A stretch of 64,000 bases of DNA from positions 109,559,367 through 109,623,366 of the forward strand of contig OZ038381.1 of the NCBI GenBank assembly GCA_964036045.1, written 5' to 3'. The first letter of the stretch is position 1. Every line of letters starts with the position of its first letter. Both the position numbers and the translations under genes were made by a program. This DNA is from Eutreptiella sp. 'Long Island Sound 2002' (lineage: Eukaryota; Euglenozoa; Euglenophyceae; Eutreptiales; Eutreptiaceae). The notes beneath the pieces were generated by a model. That model saw nothing but the letters and a program-made list of their open reading frames with translations, searched no databases and had not been told where the DNA came from. Of this stretch, positions 1 to 12,000 are shown piece after piece.

Positions 1-46
1 CAGCCTGTACATTGTGATAGTGATGTTGTCTATCTCTTTGTTTCAG

Positions 47-115
47 GCCTATGATTTGCGCGCAACCTCGCAGATAAGTCGCGATCGCCGGAGTCTTTAC
101 TCTGCTGCCTATTGA
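47..115 (+). other. Possible terminal exon (speculative)
   Basis: A pyrimidine-rich stretch at about 27-44 runs into CAG at 44-46, like a spliceosomal 3' splice site. The sequence from 47 is open for 22 codons and ends at a TGA at 113-115. This could be the last exon of a gene beginning left of the window. Nothing in the short peptide is recognisable, and a 22-codon open stretch is not rare by chance. Confidence 0.15.
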
Positions 116-1540
116 AAAGAAACGCTAAAGAGAAGATGAGCAACGCGTCGCGCGATCGCAGCAGAAGAAAATGAGAAACGGAGAAAAGGACGCAAAACCA
201 GAGAAAATAAAGCGCAAAATCGATTTTCCGACCTCAGAAACCCCCACAAACGCCGCTGTTTGGCGAGGTCGCAAAATTTAGGATACACAGAGAAATAGAA
301 GAACAACAGAGTCGCGACAGCGACGAAGTTGAGCGTTGCTTGCCCCAAAATACCTAGCAAAGTGCGTGTCCTAGGCGCTAGGGACTTGTGCACACTCCAA
401 CAACAAGGAAGATGAATAGAGACGAACACCAAGAGCAAGCGAGCCGCGAAGTTGAAGAAATTGAACATTGCGTGCTCCAAACCACCTAGCAACGTGCGTG
501 CCATAGGAGCTAGGCGACTTGTGTGCGTCAACAACGCAGAAAGAGCACACAAGGGGGAAGGAAGGACAAATAAATAGCATGAGACAAGGGTCATGGGTGC
601 AAGGACACCACACGCAAGCACGAGGGAGACATGCAAGCATTACGCAAGCACGCGAACACATGGGAGACAAAAAAAAGAAAAAACATAGAGACCGATAACC
701 GATGAGCTAGAAACAAATACCGCCATGCATGCATTAAGACACACTTACTCTTGGGCGTCGCAAAAAACAAAGAGTCCAAGACAAAGGGCGAAAGTAACAT
801 GACGGGAATGCATTAAGAAAAAGGAAACTTACTCTTGGGCGTCGCAAAAAACAAAGAGTCCATGACATAAAGAATAAGTAGCATAGCATGCAATGAATGC
901 ATAAAGTAAGCACGCCTAAGCTAGGACGACGCCAAAAGAAAACAAAAAACAAGCAACGAGGCCAAGACGGGACGAAGAAGAAAGACACAAAAGGAATCCG
1001 GACATCGTAGGCAGGAATGCAAGGGGCCAGATCGCCGCAGCGTCCCCCACGGTGTCTACACGTGAAGACACCCATAAAAGGCGTGCGGCAAGAACGGAAA
1101 ACGAATGATTGAAAGGAAGGTGAGAATGGTGGCAAATTGCATGCGTAGGAGTAGGAGCTTGTGTGCGTGCCCCAAACAAACAAAAGAGCAGAGGACAAGA
1201 GGTAGGGAAAGGGAACACACAGTGCATGCGACACGGGACGGGACGAACGGAGGAACAATGCACGAGAACAAAGGCAGGAAAGGGAGAAGAGGAATGAACG
1301 TGTGTGCCCGCCCCAAAACATAGCAACATGCGCGCCCTAGACACTAGGAGCTTGAGTGCGTGCCCCAGCAAAGCCACCACAAAGTGAGAGAAAGGGAGCA
1401 GGGGAAGAGAGGACCGGGGGCGGAGAGGGAGGGGAAGGGGTGGGGAAAGCAAAGCGGAGCAGGGGGGAGCGGGGGAGGGGCAACGACGATGGGCGCGTGA
1501 AAAAAAAAAACACCGAAGTCAGCAAGGAGAGAAAGAAAGA
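116..1540. repeat. Unassigned AT-richer DNA with short degenerate repeats
   Basis: No gene recognised. A block of about 55 bases, containing CCTAGCAA, GTGCGTG and a CTAGGAGCTTG-like core, recurs in degenerate form near 346-400, 474-530, 1140-1185 and 1308-1365. A second direct repeat with a period of about 85 bases has its conserved core, beginning CTTACTCTTGGGCG, at about 745-780 and again at 829-865. Open frames on the minus strand here have no family resemblance and look accidental. Confidence 0.5.
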
Positions 1541-3330
1541 TGACGCCCCAGATTGGAGCATCCGGGGCGAGTGGGAGCAAGGCCCAAGCCCCTGGACTGG
1601 ATCGTCCGGGGGTGAACCCGGTGCCACAGACTGGAGCGTCCGAGGCAACGGGGAGAAAACGACAAAGAGACGCCCCGGAATGGAGCTACAGGGGCGGAAT
1701 GAAGCACGGCATTAGCCCCCGGACTGGATCGTCCGGGGATGAACCCGGTGCCGAGGACTCGAGCGTCCGAGGCGGCGGAGAGAGTACGACAAAAAGACCC
1801 CCCGAATTGGAGCAACCGGGGAGGACTGAAGCACGGCGCAAGCCCCCGGACTGGATCGTCCGAATGTGAACCTGGTGCCGAGGACTCGAGCGTCCCAGGC
1901 AACAGAGAGAATACGATAAAAAGACGCCCCGGGTTGGAGCATCCAGGGCGGGAAGAAGCACGGCACTAGCCCCAATACTGGATTGTCTGGGTTTGAACCC
2001 GGTGCCACGGACTGGAGCGTCCGAGGCAGCGGAGAGAATATGACAAAAAGACGCCCCTGATTGGAGCATCCGGGGCAGAATGAAGCACGGCGCTAGCCCC
2101 CGGACTGGATCGTCCGGGGGTGAACCCGGTGCCACGCACTGGAGCGTCCGGGGCAACGGAGAGAATACGATGACAAGACGGCCCGGACTCGAGCGTCCGA
2201 GGCAACGGAGAGAAAATGATAAAACGACGGCCCGGTTGGAGCATCCGGGGCGGAAAGAAGCACGTCGCTAGCCCCCGGACTGGTTCGTCTGGGGGTGAAC
2301 CCGGTGCCCGGGACTGGAGCGTCCGAGGCAACGGAGGGAATACGATAGAAAGACGGCCAGAATTGGAGCACCCGGGGCGGAAAGAGGCACGGCACTACCC
2401 CCCGGACTGGATCGTCCGGGGGTGAAACCGGTGCCACGGACAGGAGCGTCCGGGGCAACGGAGAGAATACGATAAAAGGACGCCCCGGATTGGAGCATCC
2501 GGGGCGGCATGAAGCACGGCAATAGCCCCCGGACTGAATCGTCCGGGGGTGAAACCAGTGCCACGGACTGGAGCGTCCGAGGCAACGGAGATATTACGAT
2601 AAAAAAAAGCCCCAGATTGGAGCATCCGGGGCGGCATGAAGCACGGCAATAGCCCCCAGACTGAATCGTCTGGGGGTGAAACCGGTGCCACGGACTGGGG
2701 CGTCCGAGGCAACGGAGAGAATACGATAAAAAAACGGCCCAGAAGGGAGCATCCGGGGCGGAAAGATGCACGGCAGAAGCCCCCGGACTGAATCATCCGG
2801 GAGTGAACCCAGCGCCACGGACTGGAGCGTTCGAGGCAACGGAGAGAATACGACAAAAGAGACGCCCAGGAGTGGAGCATCCGGGGCAGAGTGGAGCACA
2901 GCCCGGGCCCCCGGACTGGATCGTCCAGGGGAGAACCCGGTACTACGGACTGGAGCGTCCAAGGCAAAGGAGAGAATACGGTTGAACAGCGCTCCGGAAT
3001 GGAGCATCCGAGACGGAACGAAGCAAGGCACTAGCCCCCGGACTGGATCGTCCGATGGGATGGAGCGTCCGAGGCAACGGAAAGAATAAGACAAAAAGAC
3101 GCCCCGGATTGGAGCATACGGGGCGGAATGAAGCGCGGGCCGAGCCCCCGGACTGGATCGTCCGGGGGTGAACCCGGTGCCATGGACTCGAGCGTCTGGG
3201 GCAGCAGAGGGAATACGGCAAAAAGTCCGGGGGTGCACCCGGTGCAGCGAACTGGAACACCCGGGGACGCAATGCGCCCGGACTGGAACGACCGGGGACG
3301 AAGCGGCCCGGGATTGGAAGGTCCGGGGCA
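1541..3330. repeat. 127-bp satellite array, about 13-14 units
   Basis: The landmark GGA(C/T)TGGATCGTCC recurs at intervals of 127 bases (near 1601, 1728, 1855, 1982, 2109, 2284, 2411, 2538, 2665, 2792, 2920, 3047, 3167). One interval is about 48 bases longer and the last is about 7 shorter. Each unit splits into three related sub-units of roughly 38-47 bases. Each sub-unit carries a short dyad of the form CCGGA(C/T)TGGA-N-C-N-TCCGG, so a unit holds three potential hairpins. Single diverged units occur in the LINE-derived duplication near 36.79-37.04 kb and 40.68-40.93 kb, which suggests the array came from that element or the reverse. Confidence 0.9.
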
Positions 3331-3782
3331 GCAAACAAGGAGAAGAAGACGGCGGGGGAGCGACATGGACAGGAGAACAAGAACAAGAACAAGGAACAGA
3401 AGGGGGAGGCAAGAGGGAGAGAAGGCGCGAAGCGGGAGGAGAAAGAGCAAGAGGGGAGAAGGAGAAGATGGGGAGGCAAATGGGCACATGGGCACGTGGG
3501 CACATGGAGCCCGGACTGGAAGGACCAGAGCGGGGGGGACACGATGGCGGAAAGGAGAGACAAGAGCAAGGAGAGGTGGGGAGGGAGGACAAGGAGGACA
3601 CGAGCCAGGGGAAAGAGGGGGAGGGGAGGCCGAAAGAGCAGCCTAACACAGACGGAGACTCGAATGCGAACGCCAGGGGCGCCACGAGGACAAGAAGGCG
3701 GCGACAGGAAAAAGCAGGAGGGCAGTCACGGAGAGCATGCACAAGAACAAGCCAGGATGAGGGAGGGGGATAGGAAACATGC
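3331..3782. other. Purine-rich low-complexity DNA
   Basis: This G- and A-rich stretch has many AGGAGA, GAACAAGA and GGGAGG runs. Open frames occur in several registers, as expected where stops are rare. No domain or motif is seen. It resembles in composition the leader of the LINE after 25.47 kb. Confidence 0.5.
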
Positions 3783-4179
3783 GAGGAGCACACAGCGAGC
3801 ACGCGCACCGGTGAACAGGAGCCAGGAGGCCCCAGACGCCGCACATACAACACCACACACAACGCGTGCACACCGGTGAACCGGAGCCAAGGAGCCCAGG
3901 ACACTGTACACACGACACAGCGCACCGAGGCAGAGGAAACCATAGGCAAGGCAGTAGACTGGAAAAATCCAATTGCCTTCGGCCAGGGAGTGGTTGTCAC
4001 GGGGGGCTAACGGTCCTGTCCTGCGATGCAATGCGGGGCAACTGTGACAACTTCTCTTACACCCAAACACAGAACACAGAACACAGACAGGCACACCGGT
4101 GAACAGGAGCCAAGCGGCCCAGGACACCGCGCAGGCAACAACACACGGAGAGCGTGCACGCCGGTGAACAGGAACCAAG
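3783..4179 (+). repeat. 65-bp minisatellite, left remnant
   Basis: Units beginning GGTGAACAGGAGCCAGGAGG and ending in an ACACACC-like stretch occur at about 3783-3935 and 4070-4179. Between them lies about 125 bases of unrelated sequence (3936-4061). The last unit is cut at 4179 by the LTR retrotransposon and resumes at 25,213, so the two flanks join into a continuous unit when the element is removed. The same monomer in the opposite orientation forms the 43-copy array at 18.5-21.3 kb. Confidence 0.8.
4176..4179. other. Target-site duplication, left (CAAG)
   Basis: CAAG lies immediately before the TGACGCG end of the left LTR and is repeated immediately after the right LTR at 25,209-25,212. 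A 4-5 base duplication is usual for LTR-element integrases. Confidence 0.85.
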
Positions 4180-7098
4180 TGACGCGTTCCCGTGGGGGGC
4201 CTGGCCACGGGACGCTGTGGTGGACACGCGCAAGTGAGCAGGCAGGCAAAGCACTACGCTCACAGGGGCATCATTGCGCTCATGTCATGTGACAAAGCGT
4301 TTCAGAATCCTTGCCACTCTGCAACGAGGGAACAAAAGTATGTACAGCAACCCATCAGCATATGTACACATGGGGTTAAGACTGGACTGGGGAAAGGGCA
4401 TCACAGATCAATGAACACTCAGTCCCAACTCGTATCCCAATCCCAGGTCCGACCCTCTCAGTGGCTGGTGAGGGCGGGGGCTCAAACAAAACCCATGGCC
4501 TGCTCAGTCCGGACCCTGAAACCCTGCCAATAGGGGGGGTGTCCCGCCCAGCCACAGGCGAGTTCCTGAAAAACAAGGAGGCTCTTAGGCTGACTGAGGG
4601 TGACTCCCTATGCTCCCTTAACAGCAGGTCATAACTCCCCTCTGAGCGAGAGATATGGCCCCGTCATTATCCCCTAGGAGTTGGTAGCTGAAAATGGGCT
4701 GTTTCAGCCCAAACTGATATTAGCTCGAAAATCTCCCAAATTGACCCCTCCTTAGGAGCCGCCAGAGGTAGGGACGAGGCAACTGACCCTATACCCTTCG
4801 AGTATGAACTCTCCGAAGCCTTCACCCAACCTGGTTCCCTCTGGAATCCTGGCATCAGGGCACCACAGGTTCGTCAAGTGGGGTCATGATGCCAAAATCA
4901 CCAAAATTGGCATCACTGTCACGCGTGGCCCGCCCAGCCAGGGCAAGGCCAATGGCACACAGGATAAGAAGCAGGACCTCAGACCGATATCTGAGTGTAC
5001 AACTTGAAATTGGGTCTGGGCTTTCTGTGGGCATAGAGATATGGGGCCGCCAATTGACCACACGGGCGGGTGAAATTGGGGTCCCAAAAGGGGGCCATTT
5101 TGGCTGCTCGAAATGAGCCAAAATTCGGGGGTGCTCCCAATAGTATATCTCCCCGCCGGCTTGGAGATCGGATCCGCCATTCGATACGCGATCCACCGGG
5201 AGTCCAACAGAGACTCCCATGCACTTGGCTCTCAAAGATCCCAATTGGGTCCACAAATGCCAAAATGGCGAAATTGTCCACACTCACTTTGGGCTAGCAC
5301 CCTAACGAAGGTAGCTCCGCTTCGCCCACGTGGTGTGTGAACCATGGGGACCAATGTCCATAACACCCATGTCATATATGGTCCATTGGTCCATGAGTCC
5401 GGCGTGCACGAGGGTGCTGAACATGGTGCACGGCGGGCAGAAAATGTGGAAAATTGCTCAAAATGGCCGAAAATGCGCACACTCATGGTTGGGGCAAATG
5501 AGGCACATGCCCGACTTGGACCGGAGTGTGCCATAGGATTGGTATCAAGTCATATGTGTCCAACATATCTTTTGGGCGTCGCCCAACTCCTCCGGTTTCG
5601 GGAATGGCAGGGTCGCCAAGTGAGCCCATGATTTGGGATGGTCCCAAATCGCCAACATGGCGGCCACGGTACGCCAAGCCCAGGAGGAGTTATTCGCCGG
5701 GTCTAAGATATGTTGGGCACCGAAGTATGTACCCTCATGACATACTTGAGTCATGATGTCAATTGGGCGCAAAATTGAGATACACGGTCGCCACTTGACA
5801 TCATGACGGGCAAAAAACAGCAATATTGGCGAAGAAACACCCAAAGGTGCCTTGAAAGGCGCACAGATATATTACAATATCTTCGGCATGGATTGAGTAC
5901 TCGACCAATCCTTCTAAACATAATGACTTGACATCAAAGACCTTCGATTCCACATATGTGCTCCACTTGGGGCGCTTTGGAAGGTCGCGCGCGCTGCCTC
6001 CCAAGTGGGCACATGCAAAAATGGAATATTGCAAAAAACACACCTTGCTCGCAACGCATCGCTTCGGGGGCGCTCCACAAGCGTCCTCTCACGAAGGTTA
6101 GTCTTGCGAGTGTTGGTTGGGAGTACAATGAAGGACCTCGTGCGATATGGCGTCCATTGGCGGGTTAGTCTTGGAATGGTGCACCCGCCAAATGGGCACG
6201 CGATATGACTCCAAATATGGCATAGAACCCTACCCACGCCTTCTACACCCAACCTAGTGGCCTAGAACCAAAGTATGCCTATATTCTAATGTAACTTTGG
6301 TCCCTTAACACGCATGCAAGTGCTTTGGTCGAAAATCGCCCTCCTTTTGGAAAGCCGAATTTTAGCATGCACGCAAAATATATTGCCAATATGTATATGG
6401 AGATCATACATGCACTATCCGGGGAAGACAAGTGATATGCCCCGGATGTAGAGGCAAGCAAGGGTGGGACAAACGCCAACTCAACGTACTTCTACACGTG
6501 CTTGGACGCCAAGTACGTGAAAAAGTGCACCTCTTGGAGAACACTCAAAATGAAGAAACCTTTGGGCCTATTGAGTTGGGATCCTTTGGCCTCGTCCTAT
6601 GCCAATGGGGGGTAAAACCTCATACACAGTGCCTATGAGGCACGTTAGTTCGCCCTTGGGCGCTTGAACGCTCGTAACCCTTGTTATTCCACTTGGGGGT
6701 TCAAAGCGCCTTTGGCTGCCCAGATTTTCTGGGGAAAATCTGGGACGTGATCCACTATATCAAGGGAAAAAATTGCGGATCACTCGAAGACTGTTTTACA
6801 GATTTATCTAATGCAGTCCACGGAACGAGCGACGACAGGCGGCGCGACTGCGGCGGTTTCACGACAATTGGAAATCGCGCCAGAAATCGGGTGTTTCACC
6901 GATTTCCGACCGAGAATCGCCTAAGACAATAAAGTTATGGTCAATCTACATTGATTCAATGGTTAGAGATCGGATTCCAGATCCCGCGGATTAGAAAACA
7001 GGGATATCCCGCTGACAGCCGGTGTCAACAGCTTCCGCACGGGTGTGACGGCTCACAGGCCTCCGGGCCATGGGCCATGGGTTCTGGGTACCGCTTCA
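4180..7098 (-). repeat. 3' LTR of the 21-kb element
   Basis: This 2,919-base direct repeat matches 22,462-25,208 along its length, with perhaps 90-95% identity by eye. It is AT-richer than the coding region. It holds about 190 bases near 4587-4776 that the other LTR lacks. It lacks about 25 bases that the other LTR has near 23.30 kb and again near 24.89 kb. No gene is recognised inside it; its small open frames differ between copies. It starts (minus sense) immediately downstream of the polypurine tract. Confidence 0.88.
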
Positions 7099-7109
7099 CC
7101 CCCCTCCTT
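7099..7109 (-). other. Polypurine tract of the 21-kb element
   Basis: On the minus strand the sequence is AAGGAGGGGGG, abutting the TG that opens the 3' LTR. This is the expected position of the primer for plus-strand DNA synthesis. It supports the orientation and the exact inner border of the LTR. Confidence 0.85.
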
Positions 7110-8589
7110 AGAGCAAACCCTGGGGGGGGCTCGATAACACCAAAGCATGGCAGCGGGTACCCAGGACCATTTCCCGAAGGGGGAGGGGTGTCACATCCTC
7201 ACTTCAGGCTGATTCACAGGTTAGGCTGCCCAAATCCCACAGTAAGACAGGTACAGTGCTGTAGCTGTTAGTAACTGCAAGTATAGTATCAAGTATCAAG
7301 TCCCGGGTCCTGACGGCGATTGTTCGGCATCCAAAGGACCCGTTAACCCATACCAGGCGCACCGGGTGCCGGCTGCTACCGTCACGACCACAGTGGCAGT
7401 GGCATACACGGCCAACATAGGCGTCAAACGACGACCGAGGTGGTCCCACAGGTCGAGAGCGACCACAAATATCCATCAGGCTACCCCAGGCTTCCCAAGG
7501 CCCGCCGGCTGGGGGAGAGTCCCCACGGGTCCTTCCTCGGGCGCACCATGTCCATATCCACGACGCGAGTCCAGAGTGGTACAGCCGAACGAGCTCCTCC
7601 TTAAGGGATCGGGCATTAAGGCGGTTATTTCCCTCGCCCTATTACCACGAAGGCCATACATGGAGGAGTCCTCATGCAGTGTGGGCGGAGGCGTCGACTC
7701 CTCAAACCACCAGTTTCCCAGGCAGACTGACCGAGGTCAGGAACACCGGAGGTCGCCATCTGACTGCAAGTGCGTCTGCGAGTTGGTAGGCTCACACTGG
7801 GACTGACAGTGGCGGACTGCTGGGAGTGCATTCAGGCAACTGGGCTTCCCGCCTGGCGCCATCAGGATCTCAGCACATCACAGCCACTAGGGCACACGGT
7901 ATCACGGGCACTCAAACCGTACAACCGAAGAATCGGTACTTAGGTACTGGTCCAGGCTGGACCTTATTTAAAAGGATGTAAACGGCGACTCAGGCGCCTG
8001 CGTATTCCGATTCGCATCCCCTCGGGGAGAAACAGTCCATATCTCGGCGATGGACTGACAACACTTGACATACAGATGCACATATCCTGCAGATCAGAGA
8101 AACAAGCAACAAGCGGGGTAATAGGCGTGTAAACACACTCTGGACAGAGCGCCAAACCAGGCCCTGGTTAGGATAAGGCATGTGCAGGAGGGTGGACAGG
8201 AAAACGCCTGAGTTCAGGCCATATATAGTCGCGACACACATAGACTGGTCTGGATCCCACAAGTGCCATGGGACCAGACCACATACTCAAAAATCGCAAT
8301 GCCGATGACAGCGGCATCCGTTGCGCAGCGTCGTATGGGCTTCAAGGCCCCAAGAGCTCAGAAAATGCGAAGGTCAGTCGCCCTACCTGGTTTCCCAAGG
8401 ATTCAGCAGGGGGGGAGTGACGACTAGAAGTAGAAGAGAGGGGCCATCCTCCTCTGGATTCAGGAGGGGGGGGTGTATGGCCACTCTGATGGCAGGTCAC
8501 CGGAAGATGTAAGAGAGCAAGCAAGCGAGGGACGATCCGTCGACCACACAAGCGCTCAAACTGCATCAGCGGAGAGCTCAGGGCGGCGA
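7110..8589 (-). other. 3' untranslated region of the 21-kb element
   Basis: About 1.5 kb lies between the final stop of the pol frame (TGA at 8590-8592) and the polypurine tract. No domain is recognised on either strand. It contains G-runs near 7120-7190 and 8405-8480. This is longer than the 3' region of most Gypsy elements, so a lost accessory gene is possible but unsupported. Confidence 0.5.
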
Positions 8590-9135
8590 TCAGGCGCCCC
8601 TGGCTGCAATCGTCCGGGTGAGTGCTGCCAAGTCCGAGACATGGATCTTGGTCTTGTGCCTGCGGATGTAGTCCATGAAGGGGGTATTGATCCGCGGCAC
8701 GAACGAGGAGACGGGTTCCCAGGTGTTGTGGGACGGCCCATAGCCTAGCCAACGAACCTTGAACTCCAGGCCTCCGGGTGCCGAGGCGTTCGGACGCTGA
8801 GCCAGGCTCTCCTCGACAGTATAGTCGTCCTGCTCAGCATAATCGTCGTCCAAATCAGCCTCATGTGCGGCGTAGTCCAGGGACACATGTTGGCCACAGA
8901 GGTCGGGTGCCCGCACACGGAGTTGACTCTCGTGGCACTTTCGGAACTGTCCGTGACCCACCTTGATGCGGTAGGTGTCCTCACCAATCCTGCGGACCAC
9001 CTCTCCGGGTGTGAACCAGGTTTTGGTGCGGTGGGTGCCCATAGGGCGGGGTCTGATCACCCACACCGGGTCTCCAACCCTGAACTTCTGCGTTGTCGAG
9101 CTCGGGGCGGACTTCCGACGCTCGGCATGCTCCTT
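8590..9135 (-). pseudogene. pol: Integrase C-terminus and chromodomain (21-kb element)
   Basis: This continues the pol frame after a single in-frame TAG (9136-9138). It opens with the GDPVWVIRP strand of the integrase C-terminal module and a KTWFTPGEVVRRIG stretch. An acidic linker and a chromodomain with VRWLGYG...TWEP follow; these are the conserved aromatic and acidic positions of the family. In chromoviruses this module is thought to steer integration toward particular chromatin. It ends at TGA 8590-8592. Since the upstream TAG interrupts the polyprotein, this copy would lack its chromodomain unless the stop is read through. Confidence 0.85.
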
Positions 9136-10957
9136 CTAGAGCTGCTGGCGGATGTCACGCGCCGTAGCCTCTTGCCGCGCAAAGAACTCCTTGGCGTCCA
9201 TAGCCATACCATCACCCGACAAGGGAAGTCCCCGACCCAGGGGGTCCCTGCCGAACAGAATCTGGTGAGGGGACAAACCACCCGGAGTGGGGGTGTCATG
9301 ATGGGCCTTCAGAGCAGGCCACATCTCCTCGAACCAGTTCCGACGTGGATTGGTGATGTGAATCTTGCGAAGCTTCTCGAACAGCTGCCGTCCAGCCACT
9401 TCAGCACAGCCGTTAGACCGGCTGAGATAGGCGACGCTCTTGGCATGACGTATTCCCATAAGGGAACACATAGCCTTGAACCAGCCACCAGTAAACTGGG
9501 GCCCTCGGTCACTGCAAATGGTGCGGGGGATGTCAAAGACGGTCAGCCAATGACGAATCATCATGACTGCCACTTCCTTGGCAAGCAATCCCTTTTTGTG
9601 TGCCAGAACGGCTACTACATAGCCACTGTGGCGATCCACACAAAGAACCACACAGTCAAAGGTCTCCTTGCAAATATGCACTTCGGGCATGGAGAAGACG
9701 TCCATGGCCACGCTCTCCATGGGCTGGTCAGGAACCGGGGTCCATTGGGCTTCCCCCTTGACGTTCCGGTTATCGGGATTGCAGGCTTGACAGACCGAGC
9801 AACCCTTCCTGACCTTCTTGATGGCGGTGTAGAGACCGATCTGGTCGATCTCGAACCGGCGCTGCATGTCAAGGGCTTGCTTCTTGACCCCTGGGTGCAG
9901 CATGTGGTGGTGCCAAGCTTCACATAGCTCGAGCACCCGGGACTCTGGTACTAGCAGCTTACCATTCCGGTAGAGCTTGCCATCTTCCTCAGTCAGCCCC
10001 TTTGGCCACTCCTGCCCGTCATCAGGGTCGGTCACAGCCCTATACTCGGCCGCAAAGGCCTCAGACTTGGCGTAGTCGTCGGTCCAGTCGTCCTGGCGGC
10101 AAGACTCAGGCAAGAGGTGCTTGTCGAACTCAGCTCCATCAGGGGCGAGTACTCTGACTGCTCTGCCCATCCTCGTTCCGAGGGGGGCATCCGCAGCCAT
10201 AACGAGGAAGCATTTGACCCCCTCCTCCTCCATCAGGCGCTCCATCTCAATGATCCTCTTGGCTTCAGCGGTCTCAGCCTCATCGCCATGGGCAGAGATA
10301 TCCGTCATGCCCTTGCTGGAGGGATAGGCCCACCTGCTGAGACAGTCCGCCACGGTGTTATCTTTCCCAGGAATGTACACAACTGTGAGGTCGAACTTGG
10401 CCATGGTCTCGTGCCATCTTGCCCGTCGGGAGGCGGGACCAGAGGGGGTGTCCACGTGCTCCTTGTGCCACGACTGCAGACTCTGATGGTCGGTGCAGAC
10501 GGTGACGGGATGGAGGGCTATGTACCAAGCCCATTTCCTGAGAGCCATGACGATGGCATACGCCTCCTTTTCTCGGGGCGTCCACGTCCGTCTCTGGCCT
10601 TCCGCCAGGACTCGGCCCCAGAAGGCCACGGGCGCGTGCCTCCCATCGTCAAGCACTTGTTCCAACACAGCGCCAACGGCGTAGTCGGAAGGGTCGGTGC
10701 GCAGGACGAACCCTCGGTCGGGATCCACGAGGTGCAGACCCACTGCGGATAGCAGCGCCTGCTTCATCCCCTCAAAGGCACGGTCGGAATCAGCATCCCA
10801 GACCAGAGCCTTCTCCGACCCCTTCTTGGTCTCCTCTCGGTTGCCCTTGAGCATGGTTGTCATGGGGGCTGCATACTCGGCATACATCTTGATATACCCC
10901 GAGTAGTAGTTGCAGAACCCCAGATACGCCCGTAGCTCCGAGACCGTTTTGGGCTTT
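9136..10957 (-). pseudogene. pol: RNase H and integrase (21-kb element)
   Basis: Counting from the start of the uninterrupted stretch at 10,887, RNase H occupies about residues 30-190. Its acidic residues are in RTDPSDY (D65), REKEAY (E108), CTDHQSL (D133) and ADCLSR (D181). The integrase zinc finger has histidines in WHHHMLHPG and cysteines in CSVCQAC (C363, C366). The catalytic core has D396 in AMDVFS, D460 in CSDRGPQF and E496 in NGCAEVAG, giving D-D(35)-E. All main catalytic residues are present. An in-frame TGA (10,960-10,962) cuts it from RT and a TAG (9136-9138) cuts it from the chromodomain; the frame is otherwise continuous. Confidence 0.92.
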
Positions 10958-10959
10958 TC

Positions 10960-12000
10960 TCAGTGCTCGATCGCAACCACCTTGCCAGGTATGGGCTTCC
11001 GCTGCCTGTTCCCAACTACGTGACCAGCGAAGACCACCTCGCTTACCGCAATGGTGGCCTTGTCACTGCTGCCCGTGAGTTTGTGCCAAACCAGAAGGTC
11101 CAGCACTCGAGTGACGTCCCTCTGATGTGCCTCCAGGAGCTCCTCGTAGCTCATACTGGGGTCCCCGGACGCGATGATCACGTCGTCCACGAAGGGGTCC
11201 GCACAGTCACGCACCGGCTCAAGCAGGTTCTCCAGCATCCGCTGAAAAGCCGCATTGCCGTTGGTAACGCCCATGGGCATCACCTTCCAGTGGAGAGGTC
11301 CAAGTGGGGGGCTCATGGCTGTGCAGGCACGGGACTCCTCGGCGAGAGGCATCTGATGATAACCATGTTTCAGGTCAATCACCGTGAAGATCCTCCGCCG
11401 GTCTTGTTTTGGCAGCATGTCCTCAATGAGGGGCAGCGTATAGCTGTCATGCTGCGTTTGGGCGTTCAGGCCGCGGTAGTCGACCACGAGCCGTCATTCA
11501 CCGGCCACCTTCTTGGGGACGACGAAGCACGGAGAGGCCCATTTGGAGTGGCACGGGTCGAGCCAGCCTCTCTCGATGAAGTCACGGAGGATCTTCTCCA
11601 TGGCCTCCTTCGTCTCGCCCCTGAGGGCAAACTCCCCGTGCCGAAGCACACGGGGGTCCTGCTTCAGTCGGTTCTTGGCCTCGCCATACGGTCCACGCAC
11701 CGGTGGGGGAAACACAGGCTTTCCGCTGAACAAGGTGTCCCCATACTTCTGCTTCAGCTTGGCCCTCAATGCCTGGATCTTGGGGCAATCATCGGACTCC
11801 GCCTTGGCTTCTCCGGGCACCTGGACCACTGAGCTTACTTGAGGGGTAGCGACCCTGCTCGGCTTCGGCTCAGGTGGTCTTCCCAGGTGACCCAAAGGGC
11901 CATCTCTGGTCTTGCCTCGGAATATGTCGCCGTAGGTGGGTGGGTTCCCGCCAATTGGCTCGTCCTGGCTGGACATGTAGTCCAGCACCATCCCCATCAT
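10960..12000 (-). pseudogene. pol: Reverse transcriptase (21-kb element)
   Basis: The frame carries WASPCFVVPKK, LVVDYRGLN, TVIDLKHGYHQ and VMPMGVTN..AFQ, then the catalytic FVDDVI at about 11,165-11,193. The order is that of Ty3/Gypsy RT. A TGA at 11,494-11,496 falls between AGE and R-L-VVDYR, where relatives typically carry Trp, so it is probably a TGG-to-TGA change. A second TGA at 10,960 lies just after the palm region. The frame differs from that of the protease segment; the change of register lies near 12.0 kb (approximate). The enzyme would copy element RNA into DNA, but not from this broken frame. Confidence 0.9.

Noticed and set aside
5093-5110. GCCATTTTGGCT, resembling the core of the dinoflagellate spliced leader
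   Set aside because: Only 12 bases match, the flanking leader bases are absent, it lies inside the LTR, and the other LTR differs within it. Not evidence for a spliced-leader relic.
4180-7098. A separate segmental duplication or solo repeat shared with 22.5-25.2 kb
   Set aside because: The matching ends, polypurine tract, target duplication and Gypsy body between them show that the two are LTRs of one element.
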